Notes: generated by a model from the letters alone, not told the origin. A stretch of DNA of 64,000 bases from Aplectana chamaeleonis (GCA_029168955.1 JAPDOI010000966.1:124001-188000); one strand, 5' to 3'. Counted from the stretch's first letter, positions 22,459 to 33,719 are shown. Program-made: numbers and translations.

Positions 22459-24010
22459 TATTTGGGTCCCGTCACCCTCTACGGCGTCTTGCGCACTTTC
22501 ACTTTGTCACCGCACACTTTCTACGGCGTCCGGCGCACTCTCATTTGGGTCCGCACACTTTCTACGGCGTTCTGCGCACGCCCATTTGGGTCCCACACGC
22601 TTTCTACGGCGTCCGGCGCACTCCCACTTAGGTCCCGCACGCTTTCTACGGCGTGTGGCGCACTCTCATTTGGGTCCCGCACACTTTCTACGGCGTCTTG
22701 CGCACTTTCACTTTGTCACCGCGCACTTTCTACGGCGTCCGCCGCACTCTCATTTGGGTCCCGCACACTTTCTACGGCGTTCTGCGCACGCCCATTTGGG
22801 TCCCGCACGCTTTCTACGGTGTCCGGCGCACTCCCACTTGGGTCCCGCACGCTTTCTACGGCGTGTGGCGCACTCTCATTTGGGTCCCGCACACTTTCTA
22901 CGGCGTCCGGCGCGCTCCCACTTGAGTCCCGCACACTTTCTACGGCGTCCGGCGCACTCCCACATGGGTCCCGCACACTTTCTACCGCGTCCGACGCTCT
23001 CTCATTTGGGTCCCACACACTTACTACGGCGTTCTGTGCACACCCATTTGGGTCCCGCACACTTTATACGGCGTCCGGCGCACTCCCACGTGGGTCCCGC
23101 ACACTTTCTACGGCGTCCGGCGCACTCTCATTTGGGTCCCGCACACTTTGTACGGCGTCCGGCGCACTCTCATTTGGGTTCCACACACTTTCTAGGGCGT
23201 TCTGCGCACACCCATTTGAGTCCCGCACACTTTCTACGGCGTCCGGCCCACTCTCATTTGGGTCCCACACACTTTCTAGGGCGTTCTGCGCATACCCATT
23301 TGGGTCTTGCACACTTTCTACGGCATCCGGCGCACTACGCTTTGGGTCCCGCACACTTTCTACGGCGTTCTGCGCATACCCATTTGGGTCCCACACACTT
23401 TCTACGGCGTTCTGCGCACACCCATTTGGGTCCCGCACACTTTCTACGGCGTCCGGCGCACACCCATTTGGGTCCCACACACTTTCTAGGGCGTTCTGCG
23501 CACACCCATTTGGGTCCCGCACACTTTCTACGGCGTCTGGCGCACTCCCAATTGGGTCCCGCACACTTTCTAGGGCGTTCTGCGCACACCCATTTGGGTC
23601 CCGCACACTTTCTACGGCGTCCGGCGCACTCCCACTCGGGTCCCGCACACTTTCTACGGCGTTCTGCGCACACCCATTTGGGTCCCGCACACTTTCTACG
23701 GCGTCCCGCGCACTCCCACTTGGGTCCCACACACTTTCTAGGGCATTCTGCGCACACCATTTGGGTCCCGCACACTTTCTACGGCGTCTGGCGCACTCCC
23801 AGTTGGGTCCCGCACACTTTCTAGGCGTTCTGCGCACACCCATTTGGGTCCCGCACACTTTCTACGGCGTCCGGCGCACTCCCACTCGGGTCCCGCACAC
23901 TTTCTACGGCGTTCTGCGCACACCCATCTAGGTCCCACATTTTCTACGGCGTCTTTCGCACTCCTGCTGGGGTCCCGCACACTATCTACGGCGTTCTGTG
24001 GCGCACTTCT
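22459..24010 (+). repeat. Satellite block S4, 42-bp dimer with 84-bp order
   Basis: About 37 copies of the 42-bp dimer. In 23150-23900, dimers with TTCTGCGCACACCCATTT alternate with dimers carrying TCCGGCGCACTCCCACT, giving an 84-bp higher-order repeat. Frames of 489 and 412 codons run through it and are spurious. Confidence 0.95.
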
Positions 24011-24059
24011 GAGTCACATCGTGCGGCGTTCCAAAAAAGTACTTCTGAGATCCTGCCGT

Positions 24060-24640
24060 ATTGATTGAAGCGTTGCCCCGTCAAGTCCTGGAGCAAAAGC
24101 CTATCAGTAACGGTGTTCATTTCACTAGTTCATTTTTACAAATAAGTAAACGTCGGATGGTTTATAATAACATGTTTACGTGTTTTTGTCTTTCTTGACT
24201 CCTCAATTTTGAGGTTCCGCAAAAAATTGAGCAACCAACTTCAAATTTGGACAGGAGCTAGGTGCAAACAAAACCAACTCCCTGGCCAAAATGAGCTCTC
24301 TAGCTCAACGATAAGTGTTCCAACAAGATCGTGAACGCCAACTGAAAAAGAAAAGGAGATGAACATTTTTTCGACCAAAATGACGTGGTTTTGACACTTT
24401 TTCTCGAATCTCAGGTAACCATTCCGGACCATTTTTTGAACAGTCATTCACCTTTCTAAAGTATATCAAATGCAAAAAGAACGGTCTTCCTACGTTTACT
24501 CTGATCCCTGATGCTGAGATCAGGGGGTTGCGCGATGGCGAATCAAAGCCAAATCTGGTGAGCGCTTCGCGCTCACCACAATATCCAAAGAATGCACTCG
24601 GCCAAGGTTTGAAGCCGGATGCAGTGTTTTCCTTCTAGAC
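24060..24640 (+). repeat. Dispersed repeat R, copy 1
   Basis: It resembles 59640-60180 over about 500 bp. Shared blocks include GTGAACGTCGGAT-like sequence, AACATGTTTACxTG, CCAACAAGATCGTGAACGCC and TTTTTTCGACCAAAA. It lies directly right of satellite S4, as copy 2 lies right of satellite S5. It ends with the GCGC hairpin at 24559-24582. No coding capacity. Confidence 0.75.
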
Positions 24641-24649
24641 GTATACCAA

Positions 24650-25300
24650 AATTTTTTCTATTATGCCTAAGTAATAGGCCACTGAGCAACGACTTGTGTG
24701 AACACATAGTGCGCACGCGAGGCAGCCGCACTCGCCCACATCATAGCCTAATCAATCCATACGACATTGTTCACATGTAGTTTTGTTTTTTTCTTGAAGT
24801 TTTTTTTTTCGAATTTCGCTTTTGTTCTCTGTAGTTCTCAAGTTATCAGGATTTCCTTCATAGAGTGAAAATTCTTTACCTCCCGAAATAGAACACCATC
24901 TCGATCGATATCTAGTCGATACTTGATATGATTTGGTGATGAGTCCCATTGGGTGCAATTCACCTGAAACAGTCCCTGTCTCTGAATGTCGGCCCCATAA
25001 GACAAAACAACATCATGTCCGCCTGCGGTCGCGATGCGTGCGCAAACCGAAACGCGATTCAGTTCTTTGAGATATTTTTACAACCGCCATCTTCACAATG
25101 TTGTAAACTACTGACATCCATTGCGTAGCCCATGCAAACACGTGACGCGACCGCGCGTGGCGTGTCCAAATTCTCTCGTGAGAGCTGCACTCCACAATGA
25201 TACAGTCCGGGTCCATGATAGCTTCGCGATCCTCACACAGGTCACAATAATTGGGTCACCCTGAAGGGCCAGCAATATTACCACGGAACAGAACTCTTTA
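24650..25300. other. No recognisable feature
   Basis: Only short unmatched frames. Confidence 0.4.
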
Positions 25301-25399
25301 GGGTCAATTCATGGTTACAGAGCTGAGCGGCGCGAGGAAGTCTGAAAATCGATCGTGGTGCGTAACCTGATCAAATACACACCGCCGTACCGCGTTCAT

Positions 25400-25700
25400 A
25401 CTTAGGCCGCCGAGCGGCGCGGCGTAGTTCATTAGGGGCCGACTAGAGTCCCTCCAGCAGTTGCGCGGCAGCATGCAATGGAGGAGAATCGATCGTGCGG
25501 CGCAGTATAATCGATACTCCTCCAATGCATGTTGCCGCGATTTCAACGGCGAGACTCTATTTGAACCCTCAGGCGTCGTTTATACTTCTGCCGCCGAGCG
25601 GCGCAGCGAAGTGCAATCCTACAATATCGATCGTGTTGCCGCGTGATCAATATTACAGAAATGTAAAGCGTTCTGCCGCTCGGCGGCGGAGTATAAAAGA
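25400..25700. repeat. Palindrome and hairpin cluster
   Basis: A palindrome is centred near 25502. Its inner arms 25472-25493 and 25510-25531 match at 20 of 22 bases, and pairing extends weakly to about 25441-25562. The hairpin word GCCGCCGAGCGGC occurs near 25410 and 25592 and in inverse orientation near 25677, each time beside a TTATACT-like sequence. Confidence 0.65.
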
Positions 25701-25779
25701 CCCCTACTGTAACATTGATCAGGCCAAGATGCCGCTCCGAAACCCTGAATGGCCCCAGCATTGCTGCACACTCTGATGA

Positions 25780-26530
25780 AGTCGCGATAGTGGCGCGAGT
25801 TTCAGTTTGTCCACTACCATGCCGTGAATTTGAGTGAAGCTGCGGTATCGTTGCTATCCTCGATGGAGCTGTAATATCGCCGCGTTTCTCAGTGTGGCAA
25901 AACACCGCCCGCTATACTCGAGAGAGCCACGCGATCGCTGCGAACCTCAGTGCAAACGCGGTGACCAACGCTATTCACTTGAAATTCGATACCGCCAAGA
26001 CCTCATCGGACCCGCGATGTGGCCGCAAATCAATATGCATCAGACATTTCGTCATGATCATTAATGTAGTCACGCTACGGCTGCGTTTCTGGATGTGGCC
26101 GCGATATCTCCGCGAAGCTGAATACAGCCGTAACATTCCCGTGAACCTCAATGTAACCACCAACCTCGGCAGACCTTCCAAGGAACTGCAATGCAGCCGC
26201 CGTACTCTATGCGGCTATCATTCCGCGGCGATTCTCTTTTTTGCTGCAATGCTGCTGCGATCCCCGGTGAAGCAGCAATATCTCCGCTGTTCTCGATAAA
26301 GCCGCGATCTTTGATTAGGCAACCTGATTGTCGTGATGGCCTACGTGGTCACATTGGGCTCAAAGTTAACCACAACAGAGTCTCAGTCCTCATCATGACC
26401 ACAAAACGCGAGTCTTCCTATGACGACTGATCATGTAAAAATAGATGACTGAACCTCGATGAAGCAGCAGTATCATCGCGCTTTTTGATGCAGATGCGAC
26501 ACCGCCGCAACCAATCGCGGAGAAACTCCA
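25780..26530 (+). repeat. Highly degenerate 28-30-bp minisatellite
   Basis: Successive segments follow a loose pattern TGAAGCxGCAATATCGCCGC then a CTCxG/CTCGA ending, repeating every 28-31 bp (clear at 25835-25960 and 26090-26310). Units differ strongly from each other, so this is an old array. Confidence 0.5.
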
Positions 26531-27794
26531 TATGTAGACGAAGATATATTGATGGAGTCATGGTAGCATTACAATTCTTCAAGTCCCCGCTTGTGCTTCT
26601 CAGGCTCCGACGTGGTCCAAAAACCCTAGGACGATTTCGACGAGCACAGGGGTACTACCTAGCTTTTGCCTGCAGATGCATTTATATTCTGCTCGATTCG
26701 TCAGATCTACTCAGACAGTAACACCGGTCGGAGCAACGGCGCCGAAGGGTCTCTCCGGGCTGATCGTAGGAGGATGTTAAGGCGCCGAATAGACCAGCGA
26801 AAACCATTGAAGTTTAGGTCGGATCGCGAGCTCATGCGGAATTCGTCGATCGGAATGCGGAGAGCACTAGAGCAACGTCTCCATTCCAGGCGCTTCGCAG
26901 GTCGATGGCTGTCGGCCCGTACGATGGGTGTTGCTTGGCCCGCCATGCGCCCGCGATGCGACCAGTGTTACAGTCTGTGTAGGTGTCTGAATTTCTAGAC
27001 TGTTCATGACGCCATAGAAGTTTGTTTTCAAACGTCTAATTCAGAGTATTCGGGTGCGACCCCCCTTATCTTTCATCGCAGACACAAGGTGAGAAGAGAA
27101 GCCAAGCAGTTGTTGATCAGCTATTGCCGCAACGCAGCCGCTCTCGACAAGTTTGCCGTTTTTAGGTCAGTCATTTCTGATGAATGGATATGCATGAAAC
27201 CACGAACTATAATTTAGTTTACCTTCACACCTTCGGCTACCCGTATAACTTTCTCTTTGAAGAATGCCCCGCATGTATCCTGATTGAGTAGTGTACGGAG
27301 TTGAACTGGATAAACCTAAAATTCGCGGAATATGTACGTAGTTATGTATATGTTTTTTCATGAGGGCGCGGCGCATGACAAGCTGCTACAGACACTCACC
27401 TCACCGCCAACGAATAGATTCACATACGATTGATCTGTCTTGAATAGAACAAATTCCATCGATAGTACCTCCACAGTGATTTAAAATCAAAGAGATCAGC
27501 GTGTTCTGAAAAGTCAGTTTGATGTGCACTTTTGTTGTGACAAACGTATCTCATCAAAGCTAACTGCTACAAGGGGTGGGAAACGGCGATGGCTGTCCAA
27601 CCACAAAAAAAAGAGAGCTTGGTCGGGTAAACCCGATGCGGGCTGCGCCATGGCTAGGAACACGCTGTGAGGGTCACAGAGGGAAACCACAGCTCCACCC
27701 GCCGGAAGGCAGGGGGCCGCGGCTCTCCTTGGTCACCATGCAAAATTAGTAAGTGTTTGGAGGTACCAACGTTACCGAAATAAAGTGAATGAAG
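26531..27794. other. No recognisable feature
   Basis: Short frames on both strands without family resemblance. Confidence 0.4.
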
Positions 27795-28091
27795 TTAAGG
27801 TGTGTTCGAATGAGAATGGCGGCCCGTGCGGCCGGCGTGCTTGGCAGGCGGCCATCGCGTTCGCCGCCCTCGGACGAGCATGCGAAACGTCCCCACCGCC
27901 ATCAACGACGAACGGGGCCTGCACCGGCTGGCAGCAAGCACTGCGCCGATCAATCAGCTCTGCAGACGGGGGGAGGGAGAGGGGATAGCCGTCGTTGAAA
28001 TCCAACACTCGTCCGAGAGCGGCACATGCGACAGACGCCTGCCAAGCACGCCGGCCGCGTGGGCCGCCAGTCTCATTCGGGCACACTTTAA
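27795..28091. mobile_element. TTAA element, family G
   Basis: TTAA is followed by GGTGTGTTCGAATGAGA, with the near-complement before TTAA at 28088-28091. Arms of about 80 bp pair through a GC-rich block (GCGGCCGGCGTGCTTGGCAG). No coding capacity. Confidence 0.75.
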
Positions 28092-28099
28092 ATCTGAGG

Positions 28100-28764
28100 A
28101 GAACATTCACAAATTAGCCTGAACTTGAAAATGACGGTACCTTACCGACAAGATCATCAGATTTTTTTTTCTTCTGAAATTATATCGATCCAGAGATCAC
28201 ATCCGCGAGCCACCTGGGAAGGGGACACTCACACTTCCATGCCGGATCGTGTGGGTCGCACAAATCTCCAAGATGGAGAGAAAAGAGCCGCACCATTCTC
28301 AGACCAATCACAGCGCCATGCCTCACACTGCGCATCGCTCCCGGTTAAAATTTAAGGCAGCAGCTATCGCGTCTAATTAGCTGAAGTCGTCCAAAGCTCC
28401 TCCCTCTTCGTAAACTTGGTCTAGTAGCCAACAATGTCAGGGAAAAATTCTGTCTTATGTGGAAAAATGCGATTTTTCGAGTCTGCAGAAGACATCTTCT
28501 AAATATTGGGCAGCAGCGGAAGTTCCCGCCACCCCTCCTTGTGAAACTTATCTACAGTTTCTTGGCGGAATTTGATACACCATTCGATAGTGCAAATCCT
28601 TACCCATCTAACGTTTTTTTAAAAATAAAAATAAAGCCCTTAAGAAAATATGGTGGTTGACAAACCGTAATCCGAAAGTTGTTAGAAAAATTTTCGGCTG
28701 AGCGTGTTCCTCTATAGAAAATTATCGGCTGAGCGTAATCCTCTATCGCTCTCCTAGCGACACA
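28100..28764. other. No recognisable feature
   Basis: A short near-duplicate (TTTTCGGCTGAGCGTG / ATTATCGGCTGAGCGTA) at 28694-28735 is the only structure seen. Confidence 0.4.
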
Positions 28765-29236
28765 TTAAATCACAGTATACTCTCAGATATGAATTTTGAG
28801 ATTTTCATGTAATTGTGTAGAAGACCCCTCCTGTATAACACGTGCCTAATGCGAGATCTCAATTCCTCCGAATAAGCGAAATATAAGCGACCACGACAGG
28901 CCCGATCCCCTCCGCTCACCACCACAAACCCGGCCCCCTACCAGATTTTCGAACACGATAGTGGCTCGATGGATGGACGAATTCCAACAAGTCGTCGTTC
29001 TTCAGTCCACTGCCCGGCTGCCTCCCGAATCCCGGCTGCCTCGAGTGAACAGAAATACAGGCTTGAGAGAACTCGTCCACAATTTTCCCGCACTCAAAAT
29101 ATAGGCATCTTTGAAGAGCCATAACTCTGTTCAGTAGTCTTGGACGATTTCAGGATACCATTGTGGTCAGCGTGTGACTCCACTCCAGGATAGGCATGAA
29201 ATCTGAAAATTAATTTTGGGTGTCCTCTGCCTTTAA
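28765..29236 (+). mobile_element. TTAA element, family B, copy B1
   Basis: It starts with TTAA and a decayed CACAGTATACTCTCAGAT and ends GGGTGTCCTCTGCCT-TTAA. The interior has CAGGCCCGATCCCCTCCGCT and ATAACTCTGTTCA. Copies B2-B4 lie at 35650, 36163 and 40540. Non-coding. Confidence 0.8.
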
Positions 29237-29413
29237 AAAACAGTGTTCACAATGGTTTTCGTTCCCGAGTTTTGTACTCAAAACAATACGTTGACCACTA
29301 AGTGTTACCAAAGTTACGAAGAATCGTTCCTCAGTTCAGCTCTACCCGGTGGCCAAGCAATCGATTTAGCGATTAATCTCAAAATCGAAGATTATCATGA
29401 ACACTGCCTTTGA
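29233..29413 (+). mobile_element. TTAA element, family D, short copy D1
   Basis: It begins at the TTAA that ends B1 (CAGTGTTCACAATGG) and ends ATCATGAACACTGCCTTTGA. At 181 bp it is an internal-deletion version of D2 (38267-39337), with which it shares both ends. Confidence 0.7.
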
Positions 29414-29552
29414 AGCTGCCGAAAATTATAGGTCCATTTGTACGCCTCATGAACTAGATGATAGTATCTGTGGAAGTTATCAATGAAGCAAAGCCTGCAA
29501 TTATTAACAAGTTCCGTTAAGGTGATGCTATGATCTCGGAGACGGTTACCAC

Positions 29553-30580
29553 TTAAAGCGCAGTGTCCACGATCAAACCATGTCTGATTCTTTGGTGGAG
29601 ATCGGCAGCTGCGGGGCGTAGCGCAACCCTAACGTTGAAAAAAAAAAAAACTAAGAAAAATGAGCTCGGATTGGTCCCCTACGGCGCCAAGGTTGACACC
29701 CGTGAGCTCGTTTCACACCCAAGATGCACTTTCCACGCTCACCGACATGAGAACAAATGAATGCCTCGAGATTGTGAGATGAGCGATGGTTTCCGATCAA
29801 TAGCCCTGTTCTTCCCTTCTTCATTCTCAACTTCTCTCTTTACTCAGGTCAGCTCGCATACATTGGCTGCAAAAGGCGAAAGTTACAAAACCTCGGACAA
29901 CTCCAAGGTCCACCTATGCTTACCTAGCTCCAATTCTTTTTAAAGGCAGTGTCCACAATACAAATCGCTTCTATTTGTTTTCAGCCTATCCTGAGAGCGG
30001 TTCCATGCTGATTCCAACGATGTCTCTGAATCGTACACGAATCCTTTCTGGGAACTGGTGTTATAGTCCCTCACAAAAATTGAGGTGTAGAGAAGCATGG
30101 TGGACGAGTTTTCCAAGACTTGTAACTTCCGTCTTTTGCAGCCGGTGTATGCGTGAGCTCTACCTGAGTAAAGAGAGAAGCTTGGGAATAAAGGGAAAGA
30201 ACGGGGCTATTGATCTGGAAAACCATCGCTCATCTCTAACGATTTCAAGCTTTCATTCGTTCACGTCGGTGGGCGGGCAGTGCGCTTTTGGGGTTTGCCT
30301 TTGCGCTCAAAGTGGCAACTTCCGGGCTTTTTGGGGCCTCTTTCATGGCTCGTTTTCATGCGTTCTTTCGACGTTAACGTTACAGAGCGTCCCTCCACTA
30401 CCTATTCCTAGTGAAATTTCAAACACCTTTTCCATCGTGAACACTGCCTTTAAGGGACCATAACTCCGTTTCTAGAAGGTCTTGTACGATTCCAAAAACA
30501 TCATTGGAATCAGCATGGAACCGTCATCAAGATAGATGAAAAAGCAGGGAAACGATTTTCATCGTGAACACTGCCTTTAA
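29553..30580 (-). mobile_element. TTAA element, family A, copy A5 (interrupted by A1)
   Basis: An outer family A element in reverse orientation, from TTAA at 29553 to TTAA at 30577-30580. Copy A1 splits it at 29940-30453. The outer parts total 514 bp. The right piece (30454-30576) is the reverse complement of the family's beginning (GGGACCATAACTCCG... CATCGTGAACACTGCCT). Confidence 0.8.
29940..30453 (+). mobile_element. TTAA element, family A, copy A1 (nested)
   Basis: 514 bp from TTAA-AGGCAGTGTCCACAAT to ATCGTGAACACTGCCT-TTAA, inserted in A5. TTAA stands at both edges, as expected of a TTAA target duplication. The 162-codon frame inside it (29975-30463) is not conserved as protein in the other copies. 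Confidence 0.85.
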
Positions 30581-31068
30581 AGGCACCGCCCAACCTCCAA
30601 ATCGATTTTTCGTTTTCCTACCTATCTTGGAGAAAATTTCATACGGTGACTGCTTCAAGTAAATGGTGTCTCCAGAATCGCTTCAGAATCCTCACTACGA
30701 ACGGAGTTACAGCTCCTCAAAAATTTAGGTTTTGAACGGCTACAAGTTCGCGGACGAGTTGTCTCGAGCCTGTATTTTCTCGTTATTCGCAGCCATCATT
30801 CTGAAGCAGGGCACCATATAAAGCCAGACCGAAAAAATGCGAAGAACATAAGATTTGAATAAAATCATTCCCGCGTCTCTTCCCTATTGAGGTCGGAAAC
30901 CTGCTAGTGGGCGTTGCCCACTTTTTCTTTCAAGGGGGCGTGGTCGACTTTTCCTAGCTTTTCTCGCTTATTCGAGCGAACTGAGATTTCGCGCTTGGCA
31001 GAGTTGCTATAGGCGGCGGCCGGACCATAATATCAAAAATCACCTCTGAGGTTGGACTGTGCCTTTAA
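30577..31068 (+). mobile_element. TTAA element, family C, copy C1
   Basis: It begins AGGCACCGCCCAACCTCC after the TTAA it shares with A5 and ends GAGGTTGGACTGTGCCT-TTAA. It carries the same kind of ACGGAGTTACAGCTCC box as families A and B. C2 at 36737 is the same element inverted. Confidence 0.8.
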
Positions 31069-31069
31069 A

Positions 31070-31776
31070 CCTTGATTTTTTCATCAATTTTTTCAAAATA
31101 GATCATTAAATGGGCAAAGTACTCGTTGCGTGGGGACTTCTCAATATTCAATAGTAGACAAATTCCGCTGCTAAAACTCGGTTTTTAGGGCAGAAAAGAC
31201 CGATTTAAAAATCGGCAAAAATAATAATCACGCTCCGATGAAATCTTTTTCCATCCGCTATTTTCTAGGCATCAATGTGTTCGAACGAACCATCAACTGT
31301 GGCAGCTTGTGGGGCTTGGCAGCATACACGCACCACAAAAAATAAGTTTACATAGCGGCGTAATCAACTCATACGACATATACTAAAACGTCTAAGTCGT
31401 TGGAAGCGTCAAAAATTTTTTAGCAAAAAAACTTTTTTAAAAAGGGCTGACTCAACAGGCAAAGTGGGCGGAGTTTCACACCCCGCTATACGAAATTGCT
31501 CGAATGTGGTCATTCAGGCTGCTCGTTTTTGAGGCTTCAAATGACGTGATCGTTCAGAAACCGGCCTGGTAAGAGGGTAAAATCGATCTCTCAATCACAT
31601 TTGCGCGCGTGCACGCTTACGAGCGTGCTGTCCGCTTGCAATCCATTTCGGAAACAACCCGTTATCTCTTCGTTTCCTTTGACAATTCTCAGGATTTGTT
31701 TTTCAATTCTCAAAACTAATAGCTCCAAGCTTCCGATGGAGACCATGAAATTATTAGCATTTTCAAGCGTGCAACG
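31070..31776. other. No recognisable feature
   Basis: AT-rich, no gene or repeat recognised. Confidence 0.4.
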
Positions 31777-31919
31777 TCGGCATGAATCCTAATGAGACCT
31801 TGCGTTCACTATTGAAGGTTGGCGCAAACTCGGTACCACATGCTATGTATAACATAGGTGCACCGAGTTTGCGCCGAAATTCAATAGTTAACGCAAAGTC
31901 TGATTAAGATTCATGCCGA
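31777..31919. mobile_element. Palindromic MITE with 58-bp arms
   Basis: Arms 31777-31834 and 31862-31919 pair with few mismatches (TCGGCATGAATC... GCGCAAACTCGGT). The loop is 27 bp. The hAT relic is inserted at its right tip. Confidence 0.8.
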
Positions 31920-31920
31920 T

Positions 31921-32776
31921 CAGGGGTGTGCATTTTCCGTTTACCGATTTACCGATTTCCCGGGTTTACCGGTGTTTTTCGGTAAATTTTGATTTACCGA
32001 TTTACCGATTTTTCCTCGAAATTTACCGAAATTTTTACCGAAAAATTTGGGTGTTTTTTTTTTGCCTAAGCAGCCCACTTCTTACTCGTATTTCACAGCT
32101 TCGCTACAGTTAAAACATGCATTTGGAGTAATATCCTTCTTCATCCTTCTTTTTGTTACACTTTTTAAACCTTTGGCTTACTTTTTAAATGTTCGAACGA
32201 TCTCTTTACCTTTTGTGTCACGTGCTTTTTATTTTCGAGACACTACTCCGAGTAATTCATATTTTATTCAAAAATGTCAACAGATTTGCAAGACTGCAGA
32301 GACCTGAATCAGATATTCCAGGAACTGAACGAATTATTTTTGAAACGACTTCATTGTGAAATCATCGTACCCGCACATTTCCTCACTGACCAATAAGTAC
32401 TTTTGCGCACCTCCTGACACAGTTGAGGCGACAAGGATATTTTTCTCAGCTGGCCTGATTTTGTATGACCACAGGAAGGCCTTGACGACGAAAAATTTCG
32501 AAATGCTACTTTTTCTCAGAATCAACGTCCCACTGATCAGGTTCAGCCGCTGAGCTCAGTTTAATTTGTAAAACGCATTTTTTGCACTATCCTCATGCGC
32601 TATTGAAAATGATGCATAAATATTATCGGTCATTTGTGTTATCGTATGGGATAGGCACCAAAAAGCCTAAGTCAGAATTTTTACCGAATTTTCCGTTTTT
32701 ACCGTATTTACCGGAAAAAATTTCGGTAAAAAGTTCCGGTAAAAATTTTCCGGAAAGAATTCTCCGCGCACCCCTG
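31921..32776 (+). mobile_element. hAT transposon relic with 8-bp target duplication
   Basis: The ends are CAGGGGTGTGC and its near-complement GCGCACCCCTG, a hAT-type terminal repeat. An exact 8-bp duplication ATGCCGAT flanks it (31913-31920 and 32777-32784), as expected for hAT insertion. Both subterminal regions carry many TTTACCG words in mirrored orientation, likely old transposase-binding sites. At 856 bp it retains only a C-terminal transposase fragment. Confidence 0.9.
32356..32553 (+). pseudogene. hAT transposase C-terminal dimerisation domain fragment
   Basis: The frame YPHISSLTNKYFCAPPDTVE followed by ATRIFFSAGLIL and LLFLRINV matches the hAT family dimerisation signature (YP-L---KY--P-TS--SER-FS-AG, ending in LLFLxxN). 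Substitutions such as EATRIF for SER-F suggest decay. The DDE catalytic part is missing, so it cannot transpose itself. Confidence 0.85.
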
Positions 32777-32789
32777 ATGCCGATGTTAT

Positions 32790-33342
32790 GCACCTTTTAG
32801 CGGTTGCTCGAAGCACTTAATCATGCTCATCATAAAAAAATTTCACTAAATTTGGGCATATGACTTGAGAGCACCATTTTTTCCTCGAAGTAGAAGAAAG
32901 CATGAAATTAAAAAATGTTTCGTGCTTTTGGGCGATATATCACACTTTATCAGAGGTATGTAAGGTGCTGAAAGTTCGAAAAGTCGACACTTACTGCAAC
33001 CTAATAAAAAGAAAAAGTATTGAAAACATAATAATAACTACCACATAAGGAACGCGTCTACTCAATATGAAGTATTCGAAGGCTTTTAAAATAAAGAAGA
33101 AAATCACAGAAAATTGTAAGACCACAAAAAGCGACTGCCGTTCCAGAAGCAATCCTTGTGGCGAGGGTAGTGCTTTGACACCTCATCCATTCATTGCCTT
33201 TTGATGGATAGGCTGGCTCAGAGGCAGGAATAGAGCAAACAGCAGCGAAAACAAGTTTCCTGGTCAATTTACGGAGTTCAGAGTTACAGAAATTTGCCCT
33301 CTATCTCGGAATGAAATTAAGTGCATTCCTCAGGCGTCATTC
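32790..33342. other. No recognisable feature
   Basis: AT-rich sequence without recognised gene or repeat. Confidence 0.4.
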
Positions 33343-33706
33343 ATCGTCCTCACCGCAAGCGCGGCACGCGCGTGACGCGCGGGACGAGTGGTGGACTATG
33401 AAATCTCCGGCGGCGCCGCCATGGCGGTGCGGGTGAAAGTTGGGCCTTTACTGTGACATGCATTGAAATCCCTGGCTTGCATATGCGTATGCGGTAGCGC
33501 AGGATAGTCTCAGAATTATTTATGTTTGAATTGACTCAAATCGAGAAGTAAGTATTGATTGAAGCGGTAAAACCGCCACGGCGGTTTGGGCGGCGCCGCC
33601 ATGGCGGCGCTGGTGGACTATGAAAGTTCTTATCGTGCGTGCCGCTCGGAAAAAAAGTTTCATAGTCCACCGCTCGTCCCGCGCGTGCCGCGCTTGCGGT
33701 AAGGAC
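33343..33706. repeat. GC-rich inverted repeat
   Basis: Arms at about 33343-33403 and 33658-33706 pair through GGTGGACTATGAAA and GCGGCACGCGCG. A third copy of GGTGGACTATGAAA lies at 33612-33625, and the perfect palindrome GGCGGCGCCGCC occurs twice (near 33410 and 33589). Confidence 0.65.
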
Positions 33707-33719
33707 TATAAATGAAACC

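Noticed and set aside
22462..23931. 489-codon open frame, with overlapping frames of 412 and 264 codons
   Set aside because: It is the 42-bp satellite read in phase. The peptide is a 14-residue repeat with no conserved domain, and other frames and the opposite strand are equally open.
29975..30463. 162-codon open frame
   Set aside because: Lies inside TTAA element A1 and is broken in copies A2 and A4, so it is not a conserved protein.
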